Source: SIG565 sp045646145 (lineage in GTDB: Bacteria; Bacillota; Clostridia; Oscillospirales; Acutalibacteraceae). Taken from it: a stretch of DNA of 61,725 nucleotides. Positions 17,076-25,634 of this stretch are shown here, in pieces (within the stretch, counting starts at the first letter, position 1; each line of letters starts with the position of its first letter). Under the pieces are notes generated by a model. That model did no database searches. It was given only the letters and a program-made list of their open reading frames with translations, and was not told the origin of the DNA. The stretch is from contig JAZRKE010000078.1 in NCBI GenBank assembly GCA_045646145.1, positions 1-61,725 on the forward strand. The letters are read 5' to 3'. Made by a program: the position numbers and the translations under genes.

Positions 17076-17104
17076 AAATGCCTCCAAAAGTTTGTTCTGA
17101 AATC

Positions 17105-17133
17105 ATTCTACCATACAGAAAAAGCCTTGTCAA
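17105..17133 (-). promoter_or_regulatory. Sigma-A promoter of pyrR
   Basis: TTGACA (17128-17133), 17-nt spacer, TAGAAT (17105-17110), about 30 nt upstream of the pyrR start. The leader is too short for an attenuator of its own. Confidence 0.85.
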
Positions 17134-17161
17134 ATAAAAAAGGCATCGGTTTCCCGATGCC
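17134..17161 (-). terminator. Terminator of thiT
   Basis: GGCATCGG-GAAA-CCGATGCC (17142-17161) followed by TTTTTTATTT on the minus strand, 20 nt after the thiT stop. It separates thiT from the pyrR promoter. Confidence 0.93.
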
Positions 17162-17181
17162 CCTTAGCCGACATAAAACAT

Positions 17182-17736
17182 TTATTTAATTCGCTTTAGT
17201 ACATTTGCCTTATAAAGCAGCGCAACACCGAGCGGTGTTATAATCATTTCGGGGATCATATAGCTTCCGTTGTAGGTAATAGAAAACCAGATAGCTCCCC
17301 AAATGTCCGCAATTTCGCGCCAAACGGTAACACCTGTAATAAAGTGGCAAACGTAGCGTAAAAATACCGCTAAAAGCACACCCAGAATGCAAGCTATCAG
17401 CTCATTTTTAATTTTCCCCTTAAAAACACCCGATAAGCCGAGCACTGCGTAAGCCACTATATAGTCAAATAAAATAATAACAACTACAGCAAGCCACGAG
17501 GTAGCATAGCTTAAATTGCCAAAACCAAACATAAGCTGAATTACACCATAAACAAGATTTGCAAAGACGCCCCATTTTACCCCAAATGCAAAACCGAGCA
17601 GACACATCGGAACCATTGAAAATACCGTTATGGATCCGCCCATAGGCAGAGATATACTCGGTATTAATTCGCTAAGTACAGTGGAAAGTGCAATAAAAAG
17701 CGCAGAAACAGTAAGTTTTTTCAAATTATTTTTCAT
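17182..17736 (-). CDS. thiT: ThiT, thiamine-specific S component of an ECF transporter
   Basis: Integral membrane substrate-binding component that captures thiamine and docks to a shared EcfAAT energizing module encoded elsewhere. The 184-residue protein has six predicted hydrophobic segments. ThiT-like features are the N-terminal LTVSALFIALSTVLSEL, the SLPMGGSITVFSMVP segment that contributes to the L1 loop, and aromatic residues near YVCHFITGVTVW and ITYNGSYMIPE that in ThiT line the thiamine pocket. The TPP riboswitch directly upstream confirms the substrate. It is monocistronic between its own terminators. Confidence 0.95.
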   Translation of the reverse strand: MKNNLKKLTVSALFIALSTVLSELIPSISLPMGGSITVFSMVPMCLLGFAFGVKWGVFANLVYGVIQLMFGFGNLSYATSWLAVVVIILFDYIVAYAVLGLSGVFKGKIKNELIACILGVLLAVFLRYVCHFITGVTVWREIADIWGAIWFSITYNGSYMIPEMIITPLGVALLYKANVLKRIK

Positions 17737-17755
17737 CTTTTACCCCTTTCGCAAA

Positions 17756-17785
17756 CAAAAAAATGCCGCAGTCAGACTGCGGCAT
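17756..17785 (-). terminator. Terminator of the TPP riboswitch
   Basis: ATGCCGCAGTC/GACTGCGGCAT stem (17763-17785) followed by a run of T on the minus strand. It sits between the aptamer and the thiT ribosome binding site, as expected for TPP-induced termination. Confidence 0.92.
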
Positions 17786-17799
17786 AACAAGACGGGCAT

Positions 17800-17890
17800 T
17801 TATTTTCCTACGTCGGCATTATCCGCATCAGGTTTTATGGGTCGAAACGAAACGGTTTCCTCTCAGCCTGAGTTCACAAGCTCCCCTTTT
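17800..17890 (-). promoter_or_regulatory. TPP (THI-box) riboswitch
   Basis: Textbook TPP aptamer on the minus strand: GGGGAGCT, the thi-box core CTGAGAGG, GACCC, ACCTGATGCGGATAATGCC and the closing ACGTAGGAAA. It represses thiT when thiamine pyrophosphate is abundant. Confidence 0.97.
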
Positions 17891-17943
17891 TGTTTGCTGT
17901 ATAATAATGTAATCTCGAGATTAACTATATTTTACCACCCGAA

Positions 17944-19761
17944 TTATTCTTTGTCAATACTCTTTTCCTCGGAAATATCAGAAACAATGCTAAATCCGCC
18001 TGTAAATTCCTGATTGTTATAATTCACAGGGTACTCGTTTTTAAGATTTTCGGCTATGCTTTCGAGTGAAAACTCCGCATCAACATCTAAATCAATATTA
18101 TCCTCTTCCTCATAGGCTGCCCATTTTTCGAGCAATGCCTCTCCCTCGGGATATTCGCAGAGTCTCTCCCGGCGCGATTTACGGGTTGATATACAGAATA
18201 TGATGTAAATGAGTACACCGCCCAAAGCCGCTATGGATATAAACTGACTATAGAATAAAATCCTGCCAATTTCCAAGCCTTGAATGGAAAGATAATCGGC
18301 ATTCAGATTCGCATTTGAAGACAGTATACTCTTATGAGAAAAGGTAGTTTCGGTCGCGATATAAAGCCACATATTCACGGCAGCAAAAACTCCTGACGAA
18401 AATGTCAGCACATTAAAAAGCATAGGCGAACGGTTTTCCGACATTTTATAGATTACCGCCGACGCAATAATACCCAAAAGGGCTACTGCGGCATAAATTC
18501 CAAAACGGATAAGCCCTGCCTTACTCATAGCACCGTTATAAAGCCCTAAAGCAATGCCATTATCGGTGCCTGCGGGATAAAGCATGATAATAAGTGAAAG
18601 TGCCACGGTGGCAAAAGCCGACCATTTAAGACCTGAGGAAAGGGAAATTTCGCGGTCTTCGAGCGCCATTACTGTTACAAGCGCGAAAATGAGGGTGGGC
18701 ATATAAAACCACATATACTGCGCCGTGGGGTTAACCACAGAAAAAAGCGAATTAAGCGCAGGTACACACAAAAGCACGAGCGAAGCGATAATAATTCGCT
18801 TAAAACTGCTTCCCTTTTTGGCACCGCAAAACGCGATAACACCCGAAAGGCTCAAGAGTGGCAGATATGCGCCGAACAGTCCGCCAGAAGCGCTAAGTTC
18901 GCTTAGTACCACAGGGTTATTAACCGATTCTGTCGGAAACCAGAGGGCTCTTAATATCTGCAGATAAATGTCCTCCCCAAAAAGCGACTGCAGGCCTACA
19001 AAATCGAGTGGGGAAAATGTGTTAGCAACGCAGATGAGGGATAGCGGAATAATCATAACCGCCGCCGAGAGTACGCCTAACGCTATTTCAAGAACTAACC
19101 TTAAAACAACCGCGGCAGATACCTTTACATCACGGCTTGTAAGGCGTAGGGTCAAGTAAATTATTAAGAATACAACTATGCTCCAAAGGGCATAACCGCT
19201 TAATATCGCCGCTATTAAAACGGTTATAAGCAGCCACATTTTGCGGTTTTCGGTAAGCAGTTTTTCTGCTGCCAATAAAATAATCGGGAAAAGGCAGATG
19301 GCGTTCTGCACTGCATTATTTAAGGATATACCGATAACACCTGACGAAAAGGCAAAAAGGAATGCGCCGAACCTTGCGGCTTCGGGGGTTCTTGTAAAGC
19401 GGCGGATAAAAAGATACGCCGTGAGGGCTGAGAATGATATTCTAAGAACCGTTAATGCGCCGAAAATGTAAGGCAGAAGCCACTCTGGGAGAAATGCCGC
19501 AAATCCAAGAGGGCTTCCGAGCACCATTCCGAATTTATCCATTAAAAAGAGTTTATACTCGCCGCCAAGCAACAAGGGTGATATATAGGACATTGCCATT
19601 TGCCCAATAGCATTACGGGCAGATTCGGTGAAAAAAGCTGCATTTGTTAATATGTAGGGAGTAATAACCGATAAACTAATTAACAGTGTGAAAAGAAAAG
19701 TGCTGAGCCACTTTTCCTTTTTGGGACGAAGCGCCATTGCTTTGTTATAAGAAAAAAACAT
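17944..19761 (-). CDS. YfhO-like polytopic membrane protein
   Basis: A 605-residue membrane protein with about 13-14 hydrophobic segments, a conserved-looking large first extracytoplasmic loop (GGEYKLFLMDKFGMVLGSPLG) and an acidic cytoplasmic C-terminal tail of about 70 residues (EEEDNIDLDVDAEF). The arrangement resembles the YfhO family, linked in Gram-positives to glycosylation of lipoteichoic acid and related polymers. No catalytic motif can be pinned down from sequence, so function is tentative. It is transcribed divergently from the HD nucleotidase gene and followed by the TPP-riboswitch leader of thiT. Confidence 0.7.
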   Translation of the reverse strand: MFFSYNKAMALRPKKEKWLSTFLFTLLISLSVITPYILTNAAFFTESARNAIGQMAMSYISPLLLGGEYKLFLMDKFGMVLGSPLGFAAFLPEWLLPYIFGALTVLRISFSALTAYLFIRRFTRTPEAARFGAFLFAFSSGVIGISLNNAVQNAICLFPIILLAAEKLLTENRKMWLLITVLIAAILSGYALWSIVVFLIIYLTLRLTSRDVKVSAAVVLRLVLEIALGVLSAAVMIIPLSLICVANTFSPLDFVGLQSLFGEDIYLQILRALWFPTESVNNPVVLSELSASGGLFGAYLPLLSLSGVIAFCGAKKGSSFKRIIIASLVLLCVPALNSLFSVVNPTAQYMWFYMPTLIFALVTVMALEDREISLSSGLKWSAFATVALSLIIMLYPAGTDNGIALGLYNGAMSKAGLIRFGIYAAVALLGIIASAVIYKMSENRSPMLFNVLTFSSGVFAAVNMWLYIATETTFSHKSILSSNANLNADYLSIQGLEIGRILFYSQFISIAALGGVLIYIIFCISTRKSRRERLCEYPEGEALLEKWAAYEEEDNIDLDVDAEFSLESIAENLKNEYPVNYNNQEFTGGFSIVSDISEEKSIDKE

Positions 19762-19798
19762 ATCTGCACCCCTTTTATCGAAATTTGTAAAATCTATA

Positions 19799-19826
19799 TT
19801 GTTATTATAACAAATTATGATATAAT
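19799..19826 (+). promoter_or_regulatory. Promoter of the HD nucleotidase gene
   Basis: TTGTTA (19799-19804), 16-nt spacer, TATAAT (19821-19826), then GAAAGGATG ahead of the ATG at 19851. Confidence 0.75.
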
Positions 19827-19850
19827 ATTCAATAGAAAGGATGAGTAATT

Positions 19851-20426
19851 ATGAGTTATCATTTTTATGCAATGCTATCCCGAATGAAAAATATATACCG
19901 GTGGGGGCTTATGCGCAACACAAAGCAGGAGAATTTAAGCGAACATTCTTTAGAGGTTGCATTTGTTGCCCATGCGCTTGCAGTTATTAACAATAAAAAG
20001 CTCGGCGGAAATATAAGTCCCGAAAAAACAGCCCTCGCGGCTATGTTTCACGATACAAGCGAAATTATTACAGGCGATATGCCCACACCTATTAAATACT
20101 ATAACCCCGAAATTAAAGAGGTTTACAAAAAAATAGAAACGGTGGCTGAGGATAAGCTGATTTCTTATCTTCCCGATTATATGAAGGAGGATATTTCGGC
20201 GGTTTATAAGTACATCCCTGAAGAGATACAGAAAATTATAAAGGCGGCAGATAAAATTTCGGCATATATTAAATGCCTTGAGGAAATTAAGATGGGCAAC
20301 CGCGAATTTGAAGTAGCCGCTAAAAGCACTGAAGAATCAATTCATAAAATGAACTGCAAGGAGGCCGAGATATTTTTAGAGGACTTTATCCCCTCATTTA
20401 ATTTAAGCCTTGATGAGCAAAATTAA
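19851..20426 (+). CDS. yfbR: YfbR-like HD-domain 5'-deoxynucleotidase
   Basis: Predicted metal-dependent 5'-deoxyribonucleotidase. The HD-domain ligands are visible as the His of NLSEHSLEVA, the His-Asp of MFHDTSEIITGD and the Asp of KAADKISAYIKC, in the order and spacing of E. coli YfbR. Length (191 residues) also matches. E. coli YfbR removes phosphate from deoxynucleoside monophosphates and supports dUMP/thymidine balance. It stands alone on the plus strand with a good promoter, followed by a repeat-filled gap. Confidence 0.88.
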   Translation: MSYHFYAMLSRMKNIYRWGLMRNTKQENLSEHSLEVAFVAHALAVINNKKLGGNISPEKTALAAMFHDTSEIITGDMPTPIKYYNPEIKEVYKKIETVAEDKLISYLPDYMKEDISAVYKYIPEEIQKIIKAADKISAYIKCLEEIKMGNREFEVAAKSTEESIHKMNCKEAEIFLEDFIPSFNLSLDEQN

Positions 20427-20463
20427 TATTCGCTATTTCCCTTTTTGTGTTCCATAAATCATA

Positions 20464-20536
20464 ACCACCGGCCGTGCCGGTGGTATGCACTGCACCCTTA
20501 GGGCATATTACCAGCAGAGCCTATAGGCTCATCGAA
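20464..20536 (+). repeat. Three-hairpin dispersed element, copy 1
   Basis: A 9-bp hairpin (ACCACCGGC/GCCGGTGGT), the linker ATGCACTGC, a second short CCC-TTA-GGG hairpin, a spacer, and a GAGCC-TATA-GGCTC hairpin ending in ATCGAA. The same arrangement with different but complementary stem sequences lies at 61574-61650. It begins 37 nt after the nucleotidase stop. Orientation and role are unknown. Confidence 0.65.
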
Positions 20537-20585
20537 TAAATTTCTTTTGCACTCGTCGCCCTACTACCACAAATGTGGCTGAAAA

Positions 20586-20745
20586 TTGCCTCCCTTGTGT
20601 AAAGGGAGGTGGATTTTTGCGTAGCAAAAAGACGGAGGGATTGTCTGGGCAAAATCAATATTCTTCCCACAACAATTTTTTACCAAACAATCCCCCAGTC
20701 AAAAATCAAAGATTTTGCCAGCCCCCTTTACACAAGAGGGCCTTA
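20586..20745. mobile_element. MITE-like inverted-repeat element
   Basis: Two ~58-nt arms (20586-20644 and 20687-20745) are imperfect reverse complements sharing CTTGTGTAAAGGG, the GGATT(T)TTG block and GGGATTGT. Each arm contains its own small hairpins, and only about 42 nt lie between them. There is no coding capacity. Elements of this type are abundant in gut Firmicutes and look like non-autonomous, transposase-mobilised repeats. Confidence 0.7.
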
Positions 20746-20784
20746 TCGCTGCGGCGAGATTGCCCATAGCTAAAGCTTTATTGT

Positions 20785-20805
20785 ACCACCAGCTGTGCCG
20801 GTGGT
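20785..20805 (+). repeat. Closing hairpin related to the three-hairpin element
   Basis: ACCACCAGC-TGT-GCCGGTGGT followed by TTTTTC. It matches the first hairpin of copy 1 (20464-20484) except for one arm base. The whole repeat-filled gap 20461-20805 is therefore bounded by the same hairpin. Nothing coding is seen in 20427-20820. Confidence 0.6.
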
Positions 20806-20820
20806 TTTTCCCTACAACGA

Positions 20821-20851
20821 AAACAGCCTTGTCTTTCCGACAAGGCTGTTT
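20821..20851. terminator. Bidirectional terminator hairpin
   Basis: AAACAGCCTTGTC/GACAAGGCTGTTT, 13-bp perfect stem with a 5-nt loop, directly after the stop of the minus-strand membrane protein gene. Confidence 0.75.
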
Positions 20852-20853
20852 AG

Positions 20854-21594
20854 TTATTCAGAAATTTTATCGTCTGTTTCTGTCTCTATAGATACTACAG
20901 GTGCCGTATCTACCGGTATGCGCGGTGCTAATTGCGGCATTTGCGGCATAAATTCACGCGGAATGCCCCAATGCTTATTTCGACAAGCAAATAAAACAAA
21001 CGGAGCCGCAAAAGGTACCAACAAGTATATAAGCAAATTTTTTAAAGAATTTTTCGGATCGCAAGAATCCAGAATTTTATAAACACATATGGTTTGTACA
21101 CTCATATTTGCCAGCGTCACCATCTCCGCAATAAAGGCAAATATAAAAATAGGAATAAATACCGATAAGACTATCATTGCTGCTTGGGCATCTTCCATAT
21201 TAGATGCCGCACTCTCCGTCATTCCAATACTAATGGCAGCACCTATAATAGACATAAATGCAACTATATACATCAGAACAAAAATAACTATAGGTATAAG
21301 GCTTAATACCAAAAGGGTTGTTGCCCACTTTGATTTTTTGCCATGTGCCTCATCGGCGTGATCGGCAATTTTGCCTACAAGCCACTCGCTTGCCACAGGT
21401 ATCCACGCGAGTATCGGGTTTTGTATCCCACGGTCTTTAGCGATTTTATAAAGCGATATGCTCTTGAATATGTAGGTTATAAGCAAATATGCCAATAAAA
21501 ACAGATAAATTATTACAACTATTGCAAGCACAATTGAACCTGTTGAATCATACTCAAATGCTGTTGTGGTTTCGGGTGTATTATGAAATGCCAT
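20854..21594 (-). CDS. Membrane protein of unknown function
   Basis: A 246-residue protein with about five hydrophobic segments: two near the N-terminus (residues ~18-45), a hairpin around residues 90-125, one near 145-165 and one near 195-215, with a Pro-rich cytoplasmic tail. The segment KIAKDRGIQNPILAWIP resembles small DUF-type Firmicute membrane proteins where KDRG...WIP precedes transmembrane segments. I do not recognise a function. A good ribosome binding site (GGAGGAATTTATATG) supports the start. It is monocistronic between terminators. Confidence 0.75.
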   Translation of the reverse strand: MAFHNTPETTTAFEYDSTGSIVLAIVVIIYLFLLAYLLITYIFKSISLYKIAKDRGIQNPILAWIPVASEWLVGKIADHADEAHGKKSKWATTLLVLSLIPIVIFVLMYIVAFMSIIGAAISIGMTESAASNMEDAQAAMIVLSVFIPIFIFAFIAEMVTLANMSVQTICVYKILDSCDPKNSLKNLLIYLLVPFAAPFVLFACRNKHWGIPREFMPQMPQLAPRIPVDTAPVVSIETETDDKISE

Positions 21595-21701
21595 ATAAAT
21601 TCCTCCTTTCGCTAATTATACTATAAAATTATTATATTTTTCAATTGTAAGGTATTACAAAGTTTTATCTACATTTTTGGAATACATATGAAACTATAAA
21701 A

Positions 21702-21737
21702 AATCTCCGCTTACACTAAGGAAAGCGGAGATTTTAC
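21702..21737 (-). terminator. Terminator of the TRAP operon
   Basis: AATCTCCGCTT/AAGCGGAGATT stem right after the TRAP permease stop codon, flanked by A/T runs on both sides. Confidence 0.75.
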
Positions 21738-21739
21738 AT

Positions 21740-23695
21740 TTATGCATTTTTTAGTTTGTTTTGTCTTTTGCCTATAACCTGTAACATTGCTACTGTAGCC
21801 ACCAGGCCGAGACCAATTAGGTCGGTAACTAAGCCGGGGTATACAAGCAGCAGTCCGCCTACGGCCGCTATAATACGCTCATACCAAACCATTTTCTTTA
21901 TAAAATAGCCCTCGAGGGATGCTGAAACCCCAAAAATTCCAATAATCGAAGAAATACATATAAGAATAATTTCCCATACGCTTGTTACGTTAATGAAAAG
22001 CATTGTGGGATTAAGCGCGAAGGCATAGGGCACGATAAATGCGCCGACGGCAAGCTTTGTAGAGGTAACCGCCGTTTTCATCGGATTTGCTCCCGCAATA
22101 GCCGCGCCCGCATAGGCAGCAAGGGCTACGGGAGGGGTAAGGTCGGCTACAATACCGAAATAGAACACAAAGAAATGTGCAGCAAGGTCGGGTACTCCCA
22201 TCTTTATAAGTATAGGTGCGCAGGTTGCTGCCATAATGCAGTAGTTAGCCGTTGTCGGAACACCCATGCCCAGCACTATGCAACAAATCATAGTAAGGAA
22301 TAATGCAACTATTACCTGATTACCTGCAATCGCTACAATACCGTTAATAATAACATTAGCAAGGCCTGTTAATGTAATGGTACCCGCAATAATTCCCGCA
22401 ACACCGCAGGCAACAGCAACGGTAATCATACCCTGACCACCTGCCGCAAGAGCCTCAAAAATACGCATAGGCGTAATTCTGTTTTCTTTATTGAAAAGAC
22501 CAACAACGATGGTTGCGATTATAGCGATAGCGGCGGCATAGGCTATTGAGCGTGAGCCCGAGCCTACAAGTGAAATCAGAATAATTAATGGTAAAAGCAG
22601 ATATGACTGCTTTAAAAGCGGTAAAAATCTGGGTAACTCTTCCTTAGTAAGACCTCTGAGTCCCTCTTTTTTAGCCTCTAGGTGAACAGCAATGAAGACA
22701 CCCAAAAAATAAAGTATGGCGGGTAAAATTGCACGTACAACAAGATTACTGTAGGGTACGCCGATATTCTCTGCCATAAGGAATGCGGCAGCGCCCATAA
22801 TAGGAGGCATAATCTGTCCGCCCGTAGATGCGGCGGCCTCAGCTGCGGCGGCGAATTCCGGCTTGTAGCCGGTTTTTTTCATAAGCGGAATGGTAACCGA
22901 ACCCGAGCCTACAGTGTTAGCAACCGAGGAGCCCGAGACCATACCCTCCAATGCGGAAGCCACAACAGCAACCTTTGCAGGACCGCCTGAGAATCCTCCA
23001 ACAATAGAATTGGAAATTTTGATAAAGAAATCGGCAATTCCCGTGCGTTCCAAAAATGCGCCGAAAATTATGAATATTGCTATAAATTTAGAGCAGGTGC
23101 TGATGGGAGTTGAGAGAATACCCGAGGTAGTAGTATAGAAAAGCTGACTAATAAGGGTTGAAACCCTTCTCATAATATCGGGATTTTTAAGTCCCCAGCC
23201 GAGCGCATAAATAATAAATGCACCCGCCACACAAAGAATGGGCAGACCTACACATCTGCGGCACAACTCAAACAGACAAATAATACCGATAGCCCCGATA
23301 ATTATCTGATAGGTCTCAAAATTTCTTCCTTGATTTATAATTGCCATAGCATTAAATGTATAATAGAAAAACGAGCTTGATCCTAAAACCATTAAAATAA
23401 TATCATACCAAGGAATGTAATTAACCTTTTGAGTACCCTTTTTCACAGGATAAAGCATATATCCTATAAAAACAATGCAACCAACAAAACTTGAGAGTAC
23501 CACTTCCTGCGGCCAGGTTGCAAAAAAGGTTACATAAATGCAAAATAGAGAAAAGATAGCAAGAATACTGTTAACAATTATTTTCGGTGTGCCAACCCAT
23601 ACTCTTGTGTTCGACTCTCTGTCAAACTTTTTCATAACGGCATCTAAGTCCATAGGCTCTTCGGACACAGCCGCCTTCTTTTTAAACAACGACAA
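21740..23695 (-). CDS. Fused TRAP transporter permease (DctQM type, TAXI system)
   Basis: Sodium-driven secondary importer. The 651-residue protein combines four N-terminal helices equivalent to the small DctQ subunit with the ~12-helix DctM domain, as in the TRAP_fused family. Typical segments include GGFSGGPAKVAVVASALEG, SGSSVANTVGSGSVTIPLMK, STGGQIMPPIMGAAAF and GMGVPTTANYCIMAAT. The start is TTG with AAAGGAG eight bases upstream. It follows the TAXI binding-protein gene, separated by a hairpin. Substrate is unknown; TAXI systems carry dicarboxylates or amino acids in the few known cases. Confidence 0.93.
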   Translation of the reverse strand: MSLFKKKAAVSEEPMDLDAVMKKFDRESNTRVWVGTPKIIVNSILAIFSLFCIYVTFFATWPQEVVLSSFVGCIVFIGYMLYPVKKGTQKVNYIPWYDIILMVLGSSSFFYYTFNAMAIINQGRNFETYQIIIGAIGIICLFELCRRCVGLPILCVAGAFIIYALGWGLKNPDIMRRVSTLISQLFYTTTSGILSTPISTCSKFIAIFIIFGAFLERTGIADFFIKISNSIVGGFSGGPAKVAVVASALEGMVSGSSVANTVGSGSVTIPLMKKTGYKPEFAAAAEAAASTGGQIMPPIMGAAAFLMAENIGVPYSNLVVRAILPAILYFLGVFIAVHLEAKKEGLRGLTKEELPRFLPLLKQSYLLLPLIILISLVGSGSRSIAYAAAIAIIATIVVGLFNKENRITPMRIFEALAAGGQGMITVAVACGVAGIIAGTITLTGLANVIINGIVAIAGNQVIVALFLTMICCIVLGMGVPTTANYCIMAATCAPILIKMGVPDLAAHFFVFYFGIVADLTPPVALAAYAGAAIAGANPMKTAVTSTKLAVGAFIVPYAFALNPTMLFINVTSVWEIILICISSIIGIFGVSASLEGYFIKKMVWYERIIAAVGGLLLVYPGLVTDLIGLGLVATVAMLQVIGKRQNKLKNA

Positions 23696-23741
23696 TTCGC
23701 ATTCTCCTTTCCTAAGGCTGACGAAGCCTGAATATTAAAAT

Positions 23742-23765
23742 AGCTGCGACTGTTTTGTCGCAGCT
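23742..23765 (-). terminator. Intercistronic hairpin between TAXI protein and permease
   Basis: AGCTGCGAC/GTCGCAGCT, 9-bp perfect stem followed on the minus strand by ATTTTAATATT. As it lies inside the transporter transcript it probably gives partial termination or protects the upstream mRNA, keeping binding protein in excess over permease. This is inference. Confidence 0.6.
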
Positions 23766-23791
23766 TTTTAAAATTAAAAATTTAAGTTTAA

Positions 23792-24751
23792 TTACTGAAC
23801 TGCTACTTCAATTCCCTTTTCTTTAAAGTATTTAGCGGCGCCTGCGTGGAAAGGTACAGTAAGGCCTTCTGTTGCATTCTGGAAAGATAACTCAGCGCCC
23901 TTATTGTGCTCTTTCTTAATAGCTTCTATATTATCAAAAATCGCCTTGGTTAATTCGTAAACATCATTCTCATCAGCAGTTGCCGAAACAATTAAAGTCG
24001 CCTTAACGGTAACGGTAGAAACCTCAGCAGCCTGATTTGCATAGGTGTTTGCGGGAATTTTGTATACCGAATAGAATGTATTATCTTTCATAAGCTTTTC
24101 GGCAATAGCGCCGTCAATAGGAACTATTTTAGCGTTAGCATTTGTCATACAAAGCTCTGTAACTGCGGGTGTGGGAGCTCCTGCAACGATAAATGCAGCA
24201 TCAACCTTGCCGTCCTTAAGAGAATCGGCGCTCTGGTCGAAGTTAAGGAACTGCTCATCAATATCATCAAGGGTAAGACCTGCAGCGCTGAGAATGTCGA
24301 TAGCGTTAAAGTAAACGCCCGAGCCTGCAGCACCTATGGATACTTTCTTATCCTTTAAATCGGCAACCGAATTAATGTTAGGGTTGGTTGTGATAAGCTG
24401 AACAGCCTCTGCATAAAGACCTGCAACCGTGCGGAAGGTGTCAATTTTGCCCTCTTTCTCAAAAGAACGGGTACCAAGCCATGCATAGTGCATAACATCC
24501 GACTGAACAGTACCTAACTGATAGTCACCAACATCAATACCCTGAATGTTATCCTTAGAACCGCCGGTTGAAACCGGTGTAACTGTGGTGCTTGTGTTGT
24601 TGGTTATGTACTGACCGAGAACACCACCGTAAGCAAAATACGTACCTGTGGGGCTACCTGTTCCCATAGTCATAGTAGTTGAACCACCTGCACAAGCTGC
24701 GAGAGAAAAAATCATAGCAAGTGCTAAAAGAACCGATAATATTTTCTTCAT
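23792..24751 (-). CDS. TAXI-family TRAP solute-binding lipoprotein
   Basis: Extracytoplasmic substrate receptor for the TRAP permease downstream. A lipoprotein signal peptide (MKKILSVLLALAMIFSLAAC) ends in the lipobox LAAC at Cys20. Family hallmarks are the N-terminal MGTGSPTGTYFAYGGVLGQY, VQSDVMHYAWLGT and the mid-protein KKVSIGAAGSGVYFNA. The 319-residue length is normal. TAXI means a TRAP-associated extracytoplasmic immunogenic protein; the bound ligand cannot be read from sequence. Confidence 0.93.
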   Translation of the reverse strand: MKKILSVLLALAMIFSLAACAGGSTTMTMGTGSPTGTYFAYGGVLGQYITNNTSTTVTPVSTGGSKDNIQGIDVGDYQLGTVQSDVMHYAWLGTRSFEKEGKIDTFRTVAGLYAEAVQLITTNPNINSVADLKDKKVSIGAAGSGVYFNAIDILSAAGLTLDDIDEQFLNFDQSADSLKDGKVDAAFIVAGAPTPAVTELCMTNANAKIVPIDGAIAEKLMKDNTFYSVYKIPANTYANQAAEVSTVTVKATLIVSATADENDVYELTKAIFDNIEAIKKEHNKGAELSFQNATEGLTVPFHAGAAKYFKEKGIEVAVQ

Positions 24752-24850
24752 AATAAATTCTCCTCAAAATTTAATATTTAATTTATTATAAACTAAAATC
24801 GAGGATTTTGCAATAAAAATTTTCAACAATATACTTTTCTCTCTAATGTG

Positions 24851-25219
24851 CTATGCAAAATCCAAAAATTTTCCATCCTGTGTTGCAAGGGTCGCGTAAT
24901 CGTTAATACTGCATTTTTCAAAGAACTCCTTTGGCACGGTATATATCACCGTATCGCCCGAGTCAGTGGCAAAGCGCACCTTGAATACTATTTTATGTGC
25001 CGGTGTTTTTGCACTTGAAATATATGAAATATCGGTGCTTTTATCAATTATCCTTGCCCCTACGGTCTTCACCTCAGGCAGAATTACTTCGCGCTCCCAT
25101 TCCTCGTAAATTTTTTGATTTGCTTTTTTGCGCCCGACTAAATTGAATGCCACACAAGAAACCAATCCCGCTATGCAAAATAAAATTATTGCAATAACCA
25201 AGTATACATCTTTATCCAT
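24851..25219 (-). CDS. DUF2500-like membrane-anchored protein
   Basis: A 122-residue protein with one N-terminal transmembrane segment (about residues 5-26) and a basic linker, followed by a small beta-rich domain with VGARIIDKSTDIS, ITYIS-like strands and a KVRFATDSGDTVIYTVP segment, as in DUF2500 proteins. The function is unknown. The start is the ATG reading MDKDVYL, which has GGGGG five bases upstream. It is a single gene upstream of the tRNA pair. Confidence 0.75.
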   Translation of the reverse strand: MDKDVYLVIAIILFCIAGLVSCVAFNLVGRKKANQKIYEEWEREVILPEVKTVGARIIDKSTDISYISSAKTPAHKIVFKVRFATDSGDTVIYTVPKEFFEKCSINDYATLATQDGKFLDFA

Positions 25220-25356
25220 AAATCCCCCTGTGTGCAAATATCCAGATTACCTTATTTATATTGTAAACTATTATAGCATATCCCGTAAAATATTGCTACT
25301 AGTTATAACACAATTTATATTTTTTATTGAGTTGCACAAAAAATATAAAAAATCAC

Positions 25357-25385
25357 TTGACAAAAATAAGCCGATATGATATATT
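25357..25385 (+). promoter_or_regulatory. Promoter of the tRNA-Thr/tRNA-Tyr operon
   Basis: TTGACA (25357-25362), 17-nt spacer, TATATT (25380-25385), 16 nt before the tRNA-Thr 5' end. Confidence 0.85.
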
Positions 25386-25401
25386 ATTTAGGCGCTTTTA
25401 T

Positions 25402-25477
25402 GCTGGTGTAGCTCAGTTGGTAGAGCAGCTGATTTGTAATCAGCAGGTCGGGGGTTCGAGTCCGTCCACCAGCTCCA
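25402..25477 (+). tRNA. tRNA-Thr (anticodon TGT)
   Basis: A complete 76-nt cloverleaf: acceptor GCTGGTG/CACCAGC, D-loop AGCTCAGTTGGTAGAGC, anticodon stem CTGAT-TTGTAAT-CAG with TGT, T-arm with GGTTCGAGTCC, and an encoded CCA. Confidence 0.96.
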
Positions 25478-25494
25478 AGCGCAAAACTTAATAC

Positions 25495-25580
<86 letters not shown>

Positions 25581-25586
25581 AAAAAA

Positions 25587-25613
25587 CGACTTGTGAAAAC
25601 AAGTCGATTTTTT
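25587..25613 (+). terminator. Terminator of the tRNA operon
   Basis: CGACTTGT-GAAA-ACAAGTCG stem followed by ATTTTTTTA. Confidence 0.95.
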
Positions 25614-25634
25614 TATCCATTTCGAAAGCAATGG

